DNA from: Acestrorhynchus altus
Lineage: Eukaryota; Chordata; Actinopteri; Characiformes; Acestrorhynchidae
Direction: 5' to 3'
Assembly (NCBI GenBank): GCA_034509495.1
Contig: CM067510.1
Location: 27,806,186 to 27,870,185, forward strand
DNA: 64,000 nt
Below, one piece after another: positions 11,208 to 22,068 of this stretch. Under the pieces are notes generated by a model. That model worked only from the letters and a program-made list of their open reading frames with translations, searched no databases and was not told the origin of the DNA. The first letter of the stretch is position 1. Every line of letters starts with the position of its first letter. Made by a program: the position numbers and the translations under genes.

Positions 11208-11340
11208 GCAGGTATGTGTCACAATATCAATATCTGGCATGTGGGACTGTCTCTATAAATAATTTTTTGGTGAAAAAAAGTACATCAGACTAAAAAAACA
11301 TCCCACAAAAATCGGCCTAGAGTTCTAAGGTTTAATATTC
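11208..11340 (-). mobile_element. MITE-1 right end, in intron 4
   Basis: Read on the minus strand it begins TAAACCTTAGAACTCTAGGC, then TGGGATGTTTTTTTAGTCTG, and contains GACAGTCCCACATGCCAGAT. It pairs, imperfectly, with the opposite-facing arm at 10235. Confidence 0.65.
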
Positions 11341-11548
11341 CTGCTTAGTGAGCTAGGGTTCAAACTTCAACCGCAGCTTAGAGTTTCCCATATGAGCAGA
11401 TCTGCAACTTCCGCAGAATTTCAGAGTTAAAAAAAGCAAAAATAATAAAATAAAAAGTAGAAGCAGCTCTCAGCGAAGTGGCAATCATGAACTCCCACGC
11501 TGCGAACGCAAACGTCAGGTAGCTTCAGACAGAACAACACACCAGCAG

Positions 11549-11573
11549 ACACACACACACACACACACACACA

Positions 11574-11607
<34 letters not shown>
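11549..11607 (+). repeat. (CA)n microsatellite
   Basis: About 59 bases of CA repeat, interrupted by one GA. The Cys/Val open frame on the opposite strand is a product of the repeat. Confidence 0.97.
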
Positions 11608-11611
<4 letters not shown>

Positions 11612-11925
11612 CAAACACACAGCGCTAACGAAAGGAGTGCATTCTAACTAATGCAGCCCACACACACCAGCTGAGCTGTGCCCCTTACAGGCCTGGAGGG
11701 TGATCAGAGAGTCTGCCAGGCCGAGCAGCTCTTCCTGGATGACTCAAACATAGCTGTTCACTTCAGAAACAGCCGAAAATAAGTGCTGATGCTTTGTGCG
11801 AGGTGAAGGAGGATGACTAAGCTAAACTCCACTCTGCTCGCGAGCACAATTCAGTCTGAAGTCTGTTTGGTACCCACTGTGCCCCCTCAGTCTGACTGCC
11901 TACCTTTCCTATCAGACAAAATAAA
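11608..11925. other. Non-repetitive intron 4 segment
   Basis: Mixed-composition sequence with no recognised transposon. No exon or RNA gene is seen. It is one of the few non-repeat-like stretches in intron 4. Confidence 0.4.
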
Positions 11926-12180
11926 TACAGTGCCCTTCAAAAGTATTCACCCCTTTTTACCAGTTTTGTTTCATTACAACCTGTAATTTAAATGTTTTTA
12001 TCCTTTAGAACCCTAAGCTAATTTTGTGGGATGTTTTCCTAGTTTGACATATTTTATTCACCAAAAATACTCCAATATATATTTTTAGGAAAAAACATAA
12101 ACTACATTTGGGTAGACAGAAAAAATGATTTTGACAAACTGCTCCAACACGAAGTCAAAATAACTGAGCTGTATTTGACC
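11926..12180 (+). mobile_element. Tc1-type end fragment with a MITE-1 left end
   Basis: 11926-11955 (ACAGTGCCCTTCAAAAGTAT) resembles the end of common fish Tc1 elements. At 12000-12085 the MITE-1 left end follows (TTTAGAACCCTAAGCTAATT, then GTGGGATGTTTTCC). Neither element is complete. Confidence 0.55.
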
Positions 12181-12799
12181 AGGACATCGATAGTGGAGGC
12201 ATCTGGTTTGTCAGGAAGTAATTAGCAGGTTTGATCAGTGAGACTGTTTGTTTGTCACTAGGGAATTGTGAACAGATTGACATTTCAGGGGGTGGTGATG
12301 GGGGAACACTGGGAAAAGGGATGAGAATGTGTTTGACAATGAGGAAGGAGAGTTTGTAGCTGAGTTCAGTTGCTATCAAAACAGCCACTTAAATTACAGA
12401 CCAGACCCAGTGTCCCAGAACTATCACTGAGATTGAGTTCATTTAAACTGGAGACAGTAAGCAAGAGCAGAGACATTGTGAGGAGTGATACTCGCTCTAC
12501 CGTCTTCTGATTGCCTCTGTACTTTTGATTTGGCAAAAGTGACACTTTCTACAGATTGAAAAGGGATTCTAGCATGGAAATAGAGCTCAGAGAGCGATAC
12601 TGAACTCAAAGTGTGGAGGCCCTCAGTTCTAACATGTCCAGTTCACTCATGCAGGTCCTGATAATGGGTGGACAGGTTGGGACAGGTGTGATAAACTGAA
12701 GGAAAACTGAACTCCACTATACCTGACACAGTTCATCGACCCTGCAGAGTTCTGATAATGGGAGAGCAACCAACCAAATGTTTTACAACAGACACCAAT

Positions 12800-13635
12800 G
12801 TTCTGAGCAGAGTGAATGAAGGAGTGCATTCTAGACCAGTGTTAATAGGGGAGAACATCCCAGAACTGTGTGAATGGATGTCTAGCCCAGTGTAAAAGAA
12901 GGAGAATATTCTAGAATAATGTAAATGTAGAATATTATAGAACAATGTGTATTGAGGGCAGTTATCCAGAACGGTGTCAATAAATAACATTCCAGAACAG
13001 CACAAATGGAGGAGAGCATTCTAGAACAAGCAACTTCATAGAACAGTATGAATGAATTAGGAAATTCTAGTACAGTAACTAGAGAAAAATGTTCTTGAAC
13101 ACTGTAAATGGAGAACATTCCAGAACAGTGTGAATGGAGGAGTGTGTTCTAGAACAAAGTGAAAGACTTGAGCGAACTGAGTAGGACCTTCTATGACAGA
13201 GAGAATAGACATTAATGTTCTCAAACATTGTAAATACAAAACGTTCCAGAATAGTGCTGATGGAAATAATTGGTTAGGAAAATGATACAGAAAAGTGTAA
13301 ATGGAGAACATTCCAGAATAGTGTCGATGGAGGAAGCTGATCTGGAATAGCATTAATGGAGAACATTCCAGAATATAGAATTCTCAGAATAGCTTTGGTA
13401 GGGGAAAATGATCTAGTACAGTGTAAATAGTGTGAACAGAGAAGGACATTCTAGAACATTGACAATATAGACAAATGTAAATGGAGATCATTTCAGAAAA
13501 CTCTTGATGGAGGAAAGTTTGAGTAAAAAAAAAGAAAAAGAATGTTCTAAAATAAGAGCAGCATGACTAGATGAGAACAGTGTGAATTAAAATAATATTC
13601 TATAACAGAGTGAATGAAGGAGAATGTTCTAAGAT
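12800..13635 (+). repeat. Degenerate tandem repeat of a GAACATTCCAGAA-type unit
   Basis: Units of roughly 35-60 bases contain variants of ATGGAGAACATTCCAGAA and AGTGTGAATGGAGGA, repeated more than a dozen times with variable spacing. Several open frames on the minus strand follow the repeat (HYSGMF, WNVLYLQ patterns) and are not genes. Confidence 0.75.
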
Positions 13636-13689
13636 ATATAATATGATATGGCCAATATTTATTGATCTACACATACAGAAACAGTGTCT

Positions 13690-14560
13690 CTCAGTATATT
13701 GTTGGGTATAACACAACATGCAGAGTTTCCTAATGGTGTTCTGCAATAATGCATCTCATGCAGCTTGAATATTCTCACTCAGTTGGTACAGAATTTGCAG
13801 TAGGGGTGGAGTGTTGATAGTGTATATGTCCGCCAATGTGACTAGTCACAGCATAGTGTCTGTGTCTTCAAGGTAAGCTCTTGAGACAGCAGCAGAACGT
13901 GGACAATCGTTGTTGTGTTGGAACAGAGCACCAGAGTGTGCATTCAGAAAACGTAGGACCACTGGTTGCAGTAACTTAACATTAGGCTGTCAAAGTGCCT
14001 GTAATGAAAGTAATCTGGCATCATATGAAATTGTACCCACACCATGTCACCAGGTCTTCAATCTTGGTATTGAACACCTGATGACTGACTGAGTGACTCC
14101 ACAACAATCTGTCACGACACCACTGCACTCCACTACTTTTTTGATAACATTGATGTGGTGTTAAGGGCAGTTGTCATAACAATCAGCATGCATGTAGTCC
14201 TGCATTATGCAGTCATCTGCCAGTGGTGCTGGCACTGACAGGATGACTCACGGAGGGCATCAATGCTTGCTGAATCACTCAACTCTGGCTTTTGTGTCAC
14301 TCTGGATCTCCCTCTCCATGGTCTCACAGATAATTCATGTCGCTGGTGCATACTTCTATACACTGCCTCCAACAGTAATGTTCTATGGTAATATGCACAT
14401 GATCAGTATGGTGCTTAACACAGTGATAAGGCCATCTTGCTTCCCAGAGCACTATGATGGTACCCCTCCTCTCAGGCTCAAACTGCTGTAATTGCTTTCA
14501 AACTCTTCTCTGAGGCATACTTCATTTGCAAAGGATGCTTCCAACACAACAGCATTTCGT
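13690..14560 (-). pseudogene. Tc1/mariner transposase fossil
   Basis: On the minus strand, about 13850-14050 reads like the central part of a Tc1-type transposase: a GACATGGTGTGGG(G)..ATTTC.TATGA motif (the MVWGAISYD-like region) followed by FLNAHSGALFQHNND and SAAVSRAYLED. Stops and frameshifts are everywhere. The segment 14490-14560 recurs on the plus strand at about 25500-25570. No ends were identified. Confidence 0.65.
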
Positions 14561-15130
14561 TGTACTCATCCACTGTAGTTCTGAGAACCTGCAACTGACT
14601 GTTTTCATCACTTAAAGCAAAGGCACCTTGGTGCTATCCCCTCAGTCTATCTTCACTGATGAGCGTTCTGCCTTCTGAAAGAAACAAAGCTCATTACTGA
14701 AATGAAGTGATGTGGAATGAGCTTGGAGTGAGTTCTAAATGGTTTGAGCCTCCATTGATCAAATCTGGTGGTTTAAATTGCTCATGCGAGGGGGTCATAG
14801 TGGGTGAGTGTAATGTGTGGATACTTCAAATTTACAGACCACCAGACATACAGTACTGTACAGCAGCCTGGCTGACAAATCATCCACTACACTCTCTGAA
14901 TATTTTTGCTTTGTTGCCAGACCCCATGCTGGCTCAACAGAGGAGGAATGCTGTTGTAAACATCTTCTAATCAAGCCTGGAGTTACTGGCTTTGAGTGTT
15001 CATCCAATCAAAGCTCATCACATATTTTTCAGCAAAGATCAAAGCACATTTATTTCATCCAACCTGCCTTGCTGGCCTGTTCCAGTAAATAATATCTCAA
15101 CAGTCACCTTACACAGCAAAGAGAATCTGT
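14561..15130. other. Unassigned intron 4 DNA
   Basis: Overlapping short frames on both strands and no recognised motif. The right edge runs into the 40-bp array. Confidence 0.4.
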
Positions 15131-15345
15131 GTTCCTAATAAAGTGGCCAGTGAGGAAGCACAATGTAGGTGTTTCTAATAAAGTGGCCAGTGAGGAAGCA
15201 TAATGTAGGTGTTTCTAATAAAGTGGCCAATGAGGAAGCACAATGTAGGTGTTTCTAATAAAGTGGCCAGTGAGGAAGCACAATGTAGGTGTTTCTAATA
15301 AAGTGGCCAGTGAGGAAGCACAAGGCGGGAGTTTCTAATAAAGTT
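15131..15345 (+). repeat. 40-bp tandem array, five full units
   Basis: Units start at 15131, 15171, 15211, 15251 and 15291, with a partial unit at 15331. The core is CTAATAAAGTGGCCAGTGAG followed by GAAGCACAATGTAGGTGTTT. The units differ at only a few bases. The core is the end of a common fish DNA element, also present singly at 19435-19495, 37075-37225 and 63095-63190. Each unit carries AATAAA on the strand antisense to cpxm2. Confidence 0.95.
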
Positions 15346-15574
15346 TGCTTGTTTGGTTCTTATTAACTACTTTTATTTATTATTTCTTCTTCATACTGTA
15401 TTGTTATAAGATGCAGCTACTTTAACACTGGAGATTGTACTGGTGTCATGAAACTCGTACAACTCGGACAATGCCACAACTGGCAATATTGCAAGCCCCT
15501 CCACCCCCTGTTGGGAAGTTGCGTGTGTTTGTGGATTTTGTTGCTAATGTAAAGCATCCTGTAGAAAGGTGCTA

Positions 15575-15578
<4 letters not shown>

Positions 15579-15621
<43 letters not shown>
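15579..15621 (+). repeat. (TG)n microsatellite beside the exon 4 donor
   Basis: About 43 bases of TG on the plus strand. In the cpxm2 transcript this is a CA repeat starting at intron 4 position +7. Confidence 0.97.
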
Positions 15622-15624
<3 letters not shown>

Positions 15625-15627
15625 CAC

Positions 15628-15767
15628 GACCACAGGGAGCTCCGACCTTGGGTGATGACCCCTGTAAATTTGGTCAGTCTCCTAGCATCCACTTCAAACC
15701 ACTGCAGAGGATCATTCCTGCCTGCACACCAGCCACCATCATAAAGGTCATCCTCATACAGTCCAGC
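15628..15767 (-). CDS. cpxm2: cpxm2 exon 4: discoidin domain core
   Basis: A 140-bp exon: acceptor gtatcaacag|GCTGGA, donor TGGTC|GTGAGTACAC, phase 0 to 2. It encodes 46 codons with YDGGWCAGRNDPLQWFEVDA, then RRLTKFTGVITQGRSSLW, the central strands of the F5/8 type C fold. The WCAGRND and VDARRLT motifs match the CPX-2 branch. A (CA)n tract in the transcript begins at intron position +7, directly after the donor consensus. Confidence 0.95.
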
Positions 15768-16754
15768 CTGTTGATACAGTACTGCAATTAACACTGATGT
15801 ATAGGTCCAGCTGGTGCGGCACTGTTACTCTGGGAGACTCAAATTCCCAAGGGAAAAAAAACAAGAAACAAATAATTAATAAAGCATTTGGTCAAGCACT
15901 CCTGGAGAGGGTAATAATGGTCTTGAATGTCCATTTGTACACAGTCTGGCTCACCGTGGATTGGTAGAGTGCAATCTTTTTCACCCTGACAAGCATCAAT
16001 AGCTCGTCTTCTGAGCTCCTCAGAAATTTCATTTGTTTGTGCCATAATATACTCCCACAAATGTGTTGTGAAGATTAGATTTTAATAGATCCATGTTCTT
16101 TAAACAAAACAGGACTCAACCCCTGATTGTCTGCTATTGACTCAAAACACTTAACTCTAATTTCACTCTAATTTCAGCTGTAGCTACTTTAACAATGGAG
16201 GTTGTACTGGTGACGTGAAACACATTAGACAATGTCACTACTGAACATCTGTTTTCCACGTTTGCAGTTTTATTCATGTGTAGTTTGTAGTTTTCCAGTT
16301 CAGGGCACCAGCCAAATCTCCCTCTGACCAGCTGTGAGAGCACTTAGCCCGAGGGTCCACTGAAAGCTCACCATCTACAACAACAAAGGCATTTGTTTGT
16401 CCGGTTGTTCGGAAGAATACAAATACAGATAATGTGGAAGTGATTAAGCAGAGATACTGAAGGAGAAAACCTGGGTCTTTCACAGGAAATACCACTATCT
16501 TATGGATGTCAGGCCATTTTATTAGTCTTAGAGTTTATTATGGCTAGATGTAAAATCGCTGTTTTATCTCTGTGCCTGAGAATGAAGAACACCAACATTC
16601 ACCTCAAGAAAAACTATAATCATAATCACTTCTTTCTTTAAGGGCATACTTTTATTTTAAGTAACAGACAGGTTCATTATCTTCAAAACCTGATACTATT
16701 TCAATTCCAGATCCTAAAGTAAAAATCCACTAAAAGTTAGTGAATATATACATT
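15768..16754. other. Unassigned intron 3 DNA
   Basis: Small Tc1-like hints occur (SEELRRRAIDACQ-type frame near 15990-16040 on the minus strand), but no firm match. No exon is seen. Confidence 0.35.
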
Positions 16755-17085
16755 AATTAGCCATTACACCATGATCATTGTTTCTACACTCACTGTTCAT
16801 TTTAGTAAACTCCACCGACCATACAAGAGCACTTGTTCAGGAGCACTGTAGTTCTATAATTGCACATTGTAGTCCATCTGTTTCTCTGCATACTTTGTTC
16901 TCTACCTCCTTTCACACATCTTCAGTAGCCAGGACCCCACATGACCTACACAGTGCAGGTATTATGTGGGTGTTGGGTCATTCTCAGCACTGCAGTGACA
17001 CTGATATGGTGGTGTTGGTGTGTTAGGGTGTGTTGTGCTGGTAGGAGTGGATCAGGTATAGCAGTGCTGTTGGAGCTGTTAGAAC
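16755..17085 (+). mobile_element. Fold-back DNA element FB-1, partial
   Basis: It shares GTAGTCCATCTGTTTCTCTG, GGTCATTCTCAGCACTGCAG and GTGTTGTGCTGGTAGGAGTG with the copy at 8419-8919. It is cut off at a LINE fragment on the right. Confidence 0.7.
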
Positions 17086-17089
17086 ACCT

Positions 17090-17765
17090 AGTTGTTTCAC
17101 CTTGTAGATGTAAAGTCAGAGACAGACATTTTATTTAATATTTTTATCAATGATCTTGCCACCCCTGCCCTAGGTTGCAAAATGCACCATTACGCAGATG
17201 ATATAGTCTTGTATTGCTCCAACGTTCATTCACTGCTTTGCAGACTGTTCTATATGAACTCAAATTGGTTTTAAATGCTAATAAAAATAAGTTGTTGTTT
17301 TCCAGATGATCAAATATTTTAAATTCTCTAACTATTACTACCCTGACAGGATCTAGCATTCAGCGAGTCTCCAAATAAACAATTGGCCATTAAGTGCAGA
17401 CAAAAGCTTGGATTCCTGTTTCAGAGTAAATCATGTCTGGCCACATATGCCAGGAAAACAGTAGGAGGCAACCATACTGTCAGTCTTGGACTATGGTGAC
17501 ATAGTGTATAGAAAGGCATCCACCAGTGCTCACAAGACACTTGACTCAATTTACCATTCTGCTCTGAGATTTGTTACTGGCAACGCTTACAGAACTCCCC
17601 TCTGCAGGCTGAATGAAAAAAATTGGTTGGTCTTCTCTGGCAGCACAAAGAAAAACACACTGGCTTATTTTATTTATAAATCACTCTCCGGTCAGTTAGC
17701 AGCTTATATCTCTGCCCTGATCTCAGTAAATAGAAGTTCATATCAGACTCGCTCCAGTGGCTGAA
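17090..17765 (+). mobile_element. Non-LTR retrotransposon fragment (jockey/CR1-like), broken
   Basis: 17120-17270 encodes ILFNIFINDL, then KMHHYADDIVLYC, the catalytic YADD box of a reverse transcriptase. 17486-17762 encodes DYGDIVYRKAS, LDSIYHSALRFVTG and LAYFIYKSLSGQLAAYISAL, the C-terminal region. Sequence is deleted and frame-shifted in between. The subfamily cannot be fixed. Confidence 0.75.
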
Positions 17766-17859
17766 TCATCTGTCAGGTACTGAGTTTTCAGTGAACTGGG
17801 GAAATCTGTTTTTAGCTGTAGTAAACCAGAAAGCTGGAATTCAATACAACTTTTCATAC

Positions 17860-17983
17860 CGTCTGCAGTGATAAGTTCTGTAAGGGTCACCAGTAACAAA
17901 TCTCAGAGCAGAATGGTAAATTGAGTCAAATGGCTTTAGAGCACCGACGGATGCCTTTCTTTACACTATGTCACCATAGTCCA
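17860..17983 (-). mobile_element. Inverted duplicate of the LINE C-terminal segment
   Basis: Read on the minus strand it repeats the sequence of 17481-17600 (GGACTATGGTGACATAGTGT, GCTCTGAGATTTGTTACTGG) with few differences. The two copies face each other about 260 bases apart. Confidence 0.8.
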
Positions 17984-18720
17984 AGAAGCCTCCTGCCTGA
18001 CCTCATCTGTCAATCTGTCCATCACCATTGCAAACAAGAAGGGGCTCAAAGCTGATCCCTGTTGTAACCCTACCTTCACCTTGAAACCATTTTTCACTCC
18101 AACTGCACATATCACCACTGTCTTACTATCCTCATACATGTGCTGCACCACCCTCGCATACCTTTAAGTCACTCCTGACTTCATCATACAGTACCACAGT
18201 CCTCTCGTGGCACCCTATCATATATCTCTAGATCCACAAAGACACACTGTAGCTCCTTTTGACCTTCTCTGTACTTCTCTACCAACATTCTCAATGCAAA
18301 TATTGTATCTGTGGTACTTTTTCTGGGCATGAAACCAAACTGCTGCTCACTGGTCTGAACCTCTCACCTTTGCCTTGCTTCAACAACTCTTTCCCATACC
18401 TTCATGGTGTGGCTCATCAATTTTATAACTCTGTAGTTACTGCAGCTCTGCACATCACCCTTGTTCTTAAAAATGCAGCCCAGTACACTGCTTCTCCATT
18501 CATTAGGCATCCTCTCACTCTCCAGGATTTTGTTAAATAACCTGGTCAAAAAGTCCACTGACTTCTCTCTTAAACATCTCCAAACCTCCACAGGTATGTA
18601 ATCTGGACCAACTGCCTTTCCATTCTTCATCCTTTTTAAAGCTACCCTCACTTCCACCATACTAATTCTCTGCACTTCCACTATCTCCCCCCCCCCATTG
18701 TCCTCCTTAACTCTCTCTCT
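17984..18720 (-). mobile_element. RTE-clade LINE fragment
   Basis: The minus strand encodes MKNGKAVGPDYIPVEVW, LFNKILESERMPNEWRSSVL and IKLMSHTMKVWERVVE (18364-18681). Then, after a deletion, MYEDSKTVV, GLQQGSALSPFLFAMVMDRL and TDEVRQE (17984-18151). These are reverse transcriptase motifs of the RTE type. The segment with the catalytic Asp pair is missing or lies outside the fragment. The copy is truncated and inactive. Confidence 0.8.
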
Positions 18721-19434
18721 TTTTCCTCATTCATTAGTTATTCAAAGCACACCTTCCATCTACTCAACACTCCCTGTCTACTCACTTGTACATTTCCCTC
18801 TCTATCCTTTATCAGTCTAACCTGCTGTACATCCAGCTCTATCTCTCTGTTCAGCCAAACGATACAATTAATTTACTCCTTCTTTACTGTCCAGCCTCTC
18901 ATGCAACTCATCATAGGCCTGAGCCTTTGCCTTCTAATCAATTCTCCTCAGCTCTAATTCAGCAGCACTCTTGGATAAGGGGATAGAAATGCAAACGTAA
19001 GACAAACAGAGCAAGTCATGGCTCTGTGTATGATCCTGTATGCTGAGCCATTGTGCAGAATAATGATATAATGTCAAATATAAAAATATATTAGGGAAGG
19101 GGTATAATGTCAACACAATAATGTTGATTTATTCATTTCATTGCGGGGGTGATTAAACACTCATCAGTTTATCAGCTCATCACTCAATAATGAAGCACTT
19201 CAGGAGCTCAATTAGATATTCAAGACAAATGAAAACACTAAACTCAGGGACTTTTGAGTTTTAGATTTGACATTGAGATTTCAACCTAGAATAGTCCTGC
19301 ATAAATATACAAAACTGTATTACAACAAAATATTATTATTATAAAAAATTATAATGTAACATATGCAGCACACACAAGTATACTGCTTTCAATTAAATAT
19401 ACACTCCTTATTCCCTAAATCCCCACCCACTGGC
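18721..19434. other. Unassigned intron 3 DNA
   Basis: Pyrimidine-rich at the left, which may be a further decayed part of the RTE copy, and AT-rich at the right. No exon or RNA gene is seen. Confidence 0.4.
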
Positions 19435-19495
19435 CACTTTTTTCAAAACACCTACCTTGTACTTCATCACTGGCCACTTTATTAGAAAGCACATA
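19435..19495 (-). mobile_element. Single copy of the CTAATAAAGTGG transposon end
   Basis: The minus strand reads TTCTAATAAAGTGGCCAGTG, then ATGAAGTACAAGGTAGGTGTTT with small changes. It is the same sequence that forms the 40-bp array at 15131. Confidence 0.8.
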
Positions 19496-19603
19496 TAATG
19501 TAGCTCCACTAAGTTGGTGTACAGTTACAGACTGTAGTTTATCTGTTAGAGGAAATTTATGCACACTGGCAGATGCAGGTTTGATTGATTCCTGTGAACT
19601 CAC

Positions 19604-19713
19604 CTGAATATTGAGCCGACCTCTATGGGCACCCAGACCATACCGCTGCATTGTGGATGCATGAAGCTGGAAGTCATCAATTTTCAATGTCTCCAAACCC
19701 AGTGGAGGACATT
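19604..19713 (-). CDS. cpxm2: cpxm2 exon 3: start of discoidin domain
   Basis: A 110-bp exon: acceptor ggtctttcag|AATGTCC, donor ATTCAG|GTGAGT. With the G carried from exon 2 it gives 37 codons, beginning ECPPLGLETLKIDDFQLHAS and ending RGRLNIQ, in phase 0. The cysteine (residue 116 of the joined protein) is the conserved first Cys of the F5/8 type C fold. It should pair with the cysteine of LGCPLP in exon 6. The sequence is very close to what I recall of mammalian CPX-2 and clearly differs from AEBP1 in the same stretch. Confidence 0.95.
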
Positions 19714-19857
19714 CTGAAAGACCAAAACAAAAAAACAAAGTTTCATTCTGTACTGCTGTACAGTGTTCTTCTGACGTTTACAGCCTTGTATTGGAAAGGA
19801 GTTAGTTGAGATGTTTACCAGCAAACACTTTTAGTGTAAAATTGTGGTTGATTTTAA

Positions 19858-20045
19858 AGATGAACAGCAGTATATTTACTGAGACTGTATCACAAACACA
19901 GTCTGGTAGCTGGTATTAAAGATCAGCAACAGTGTAGTTTCTTACAGTTTATCAGAAACACAGTCCGGTAGCTGGTGTTAAAGATCAGCAACAGTGAAGT
20001 TACTGAAACTGTATCAGAAACACAGTCTGGTAGCTGGTATTGTTG
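19858..20045 (+). repeat. Tandem repeat, about 60 bp, three units
   Basis: Each unit contains CACAGTCTGGTAGCTGGTAT, then TAAAGATCAGCAACAGTG. The units differ by several bases and lie in intron 2 close to exon 3. Confidence 0.85.
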
Positions 20046-20350
20046 GCATTTTAGGATTGTTGGAGACTTCTTTATGCATCTTGCATTCTCCTAGGACAGA
20101 CTGACCTGGCCATGTTGGCAGTTCTCCATTTGTAAATTATTTTCTGGACAGTGGAACGGCTGATTTATTTTTTTTTTGTAAATCCCTTCCCAGACTCATC
20201 AGGCTACAACCTTCTTTCTGAAGACCCCAGAGAGCTCTGTGCATCATTTGGGTCATTGGATCATTATGCTCGTGTGCTGCACCTGATTCATATTTCAGCA
20301 ATTTTTAGTAGTAAAAAATGTGGGGTATCCTGACTTTTTCACATGACTGT
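20046..20350 (-). mobile_element. Tc1-like transposon fragment (family Tc1-A)
   Basis: The minus strand reads SRSTVQKIIYKWRT then ANMARS, like the helix-turn-helix of Tc1 transposases. It also has the Tc1-A signature GAAGTCTCCAACAATCCTAA, shared with 21690-22060 and 26770-27065. The outer end (GATACCCCACATTTTTTACT, reverse strand) matches the end at 43560-43610. Confidence 0.65.
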
Positions 20351-20759
20351 GTATTCCTTTTGACAGACAAAACAAAAAAAATGATATGTTTCACATGAAC
20401 ATAATAGCAATTATAATGTTAATAATACAGAGTTAGAATTCAATGCCCTAATTACATTATTTTAGCAGCCAGTTTAAATGTTTATAAAAGGCCACAAAAA
20501 CGTTTGGCATCTAGAAACAAAACGGCAGAGATAAAGTATTCCAGACACTCAGGCCAGCTGTCCATCAAATTGACTTAAGCCTTTTTATTGACGTCTGGCA
20601 TTTTGAAGCGACTGACTCTGATTGCATGCCTGCTGGCACACTCCATCCAGCTCTACATTTCTCCATCAGTTTAAGATGTTTACCTCAAACTTTCTTTGAC
20701 AGAATCTGGTCTGAGACAGAGCCAGGTCTTGTGGGCTCTTGTGATTTATTTTGAAGATG

Positions 20760-20960
20760 TTTTGCCCCGTTTAACCCTGTGTCCACATGTACATACTCAA
20801 TCTGCATGCAGACTCTGACTAATCAGAGAGGGGTGTGGGCTGATGAAATCACTGACCCAGATACTGGGTTATAAAGTAAAATGGAAAGGGAGCAGCTTAC
20901 TTCTTTAATGTTTTGGCAAATAAAGGTACACAAAACTATCTAAATATCTTACAAAATTAA
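20760..20960. mobile_element. MITE-1 interior-like fragment
   Basis: CATGTACATACTCAATCTGC and GCAGACTCTGACTAATCAGA match interior sequence of the complete MITE-1 copy (41870-41930). No ends are present. Confidence 0.45.
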
Positions 20961-21690
20961 ATCCTAGGATTTCAGTAGCTTACTTATGTTCCTTTATAGC
21001 TGGTATGCAAACCATTACATAAAACAGTTCTGAAGACACTGTTGCCCCTGAGGCAGAACAAAAGCGTTTGGTTCAGATTAACCGATTAATATAACCAGTA
21101 GGCAGAGCTTTGGAAGTGTGCCTCTGCTACTCAGTGCTTTATATGTGGAAGCACATAAGAAATTACTTTCAAATGTTGTTGGTTTCCCAAAAAAAAAACA
21201 AAAAAAAAAACACACACAGACATTTCACGGATTTCTAAAGCTTCATTCTGCCATTCAAAATGGAAAACAATGTAGAGCAGGGGTCAGGAACTGACCATGA
21301 GTGGTAGTAACCAATTTTGGAATTGGGACAACAAAGAATGGCGAGGACAGGGGAAGAATGAGAACCAGGACATGATCGACAGAGTGATTGGGATAATTCA
21401 TGTCCCTGTCTTTGAGATAATTCTCATCAGAAGGAACTCAAGCTTGTTTAGCAGCCCTGCCACCAGGCTTTTCTTCTGATGAACTTTCCAAGACAAACAA
21501 GCAAATTCAATTCACACAGTACTTGATCTAATCTGTTGTTAGAAAGTGGGGAAATGGGATTAAGGTAATATTTAATTCAAAAGCAAGGTAAAGAAATACC
21601 TTGGGTATAAAATCTTAGTTACAGAACAGGAAATTAAAACTGTTAAATTATCTAATTCAAGGCCTTTACTGTCAGAAATACAGACACTGT
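20961..21690. other. Unassigned intron 2 DNA
   Basis: Includes an A-rich run at 21189-21211. No exon, RNA gene or recognised transposon is seen. Confidence 0.4.
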
Positions 21691-22068
21691 ACAGGTACAT
21701 TATTTTTCCCCATGGTACCATCAAATATACAGTTATGAGAAAGAGTTAGAACCCTCATTAGAAAGTACTGTGGAAGAGGCTGACTTATTTAAACCTTAGA
21801 CTTCACACTTGATAGTTGAAATGAGTGGGATCACCATGGCCACATCCAAAGAGTTCTCTGAGAACCCTTCAGAAACCCTTCAGAAAGTCAGTTGTAGATG
21901 CAGATGAATCTGGGAAAGGATTTAAAAAGTTCTCAAAACAAGGTGAAATCAGTCATTAACTGTCGAGAAAAGGGGAGAACATTTAAGGTTGTCCCAGCAA
22001 TTTCAGTCCAAGGGCAGACTGCAAAAAAGAAGTCTCCAACAATCCTGAAATGTCATCACAGGACCTAC
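21691..22068 (+). mobile_element. Tc1-like transposon fragment (family Tc1-A)
   Basis: It carries GAGTGGGATCACCATGGCCA, a decayed N-terminal region (LGKDLK, GRTFKVVPA) and AGTCTCCAACAATCCTGAAA. The orientation is opposite to the copy at 20046. A SINE interrupts its right side. Confidence 0.65.

Noticed and set aside
12733..13353. Several minus-strand frames of 80-98 codons with similar sequences
   Set aside because: They all come from the degenerate tandem repeat and follow its period.
15131..15345. CRISPR-like array of regular repeats
   Set aside because: The 40-bp units are head-to-tail without unique spacers, in a vertebrate genome, and derive from a transposon end.
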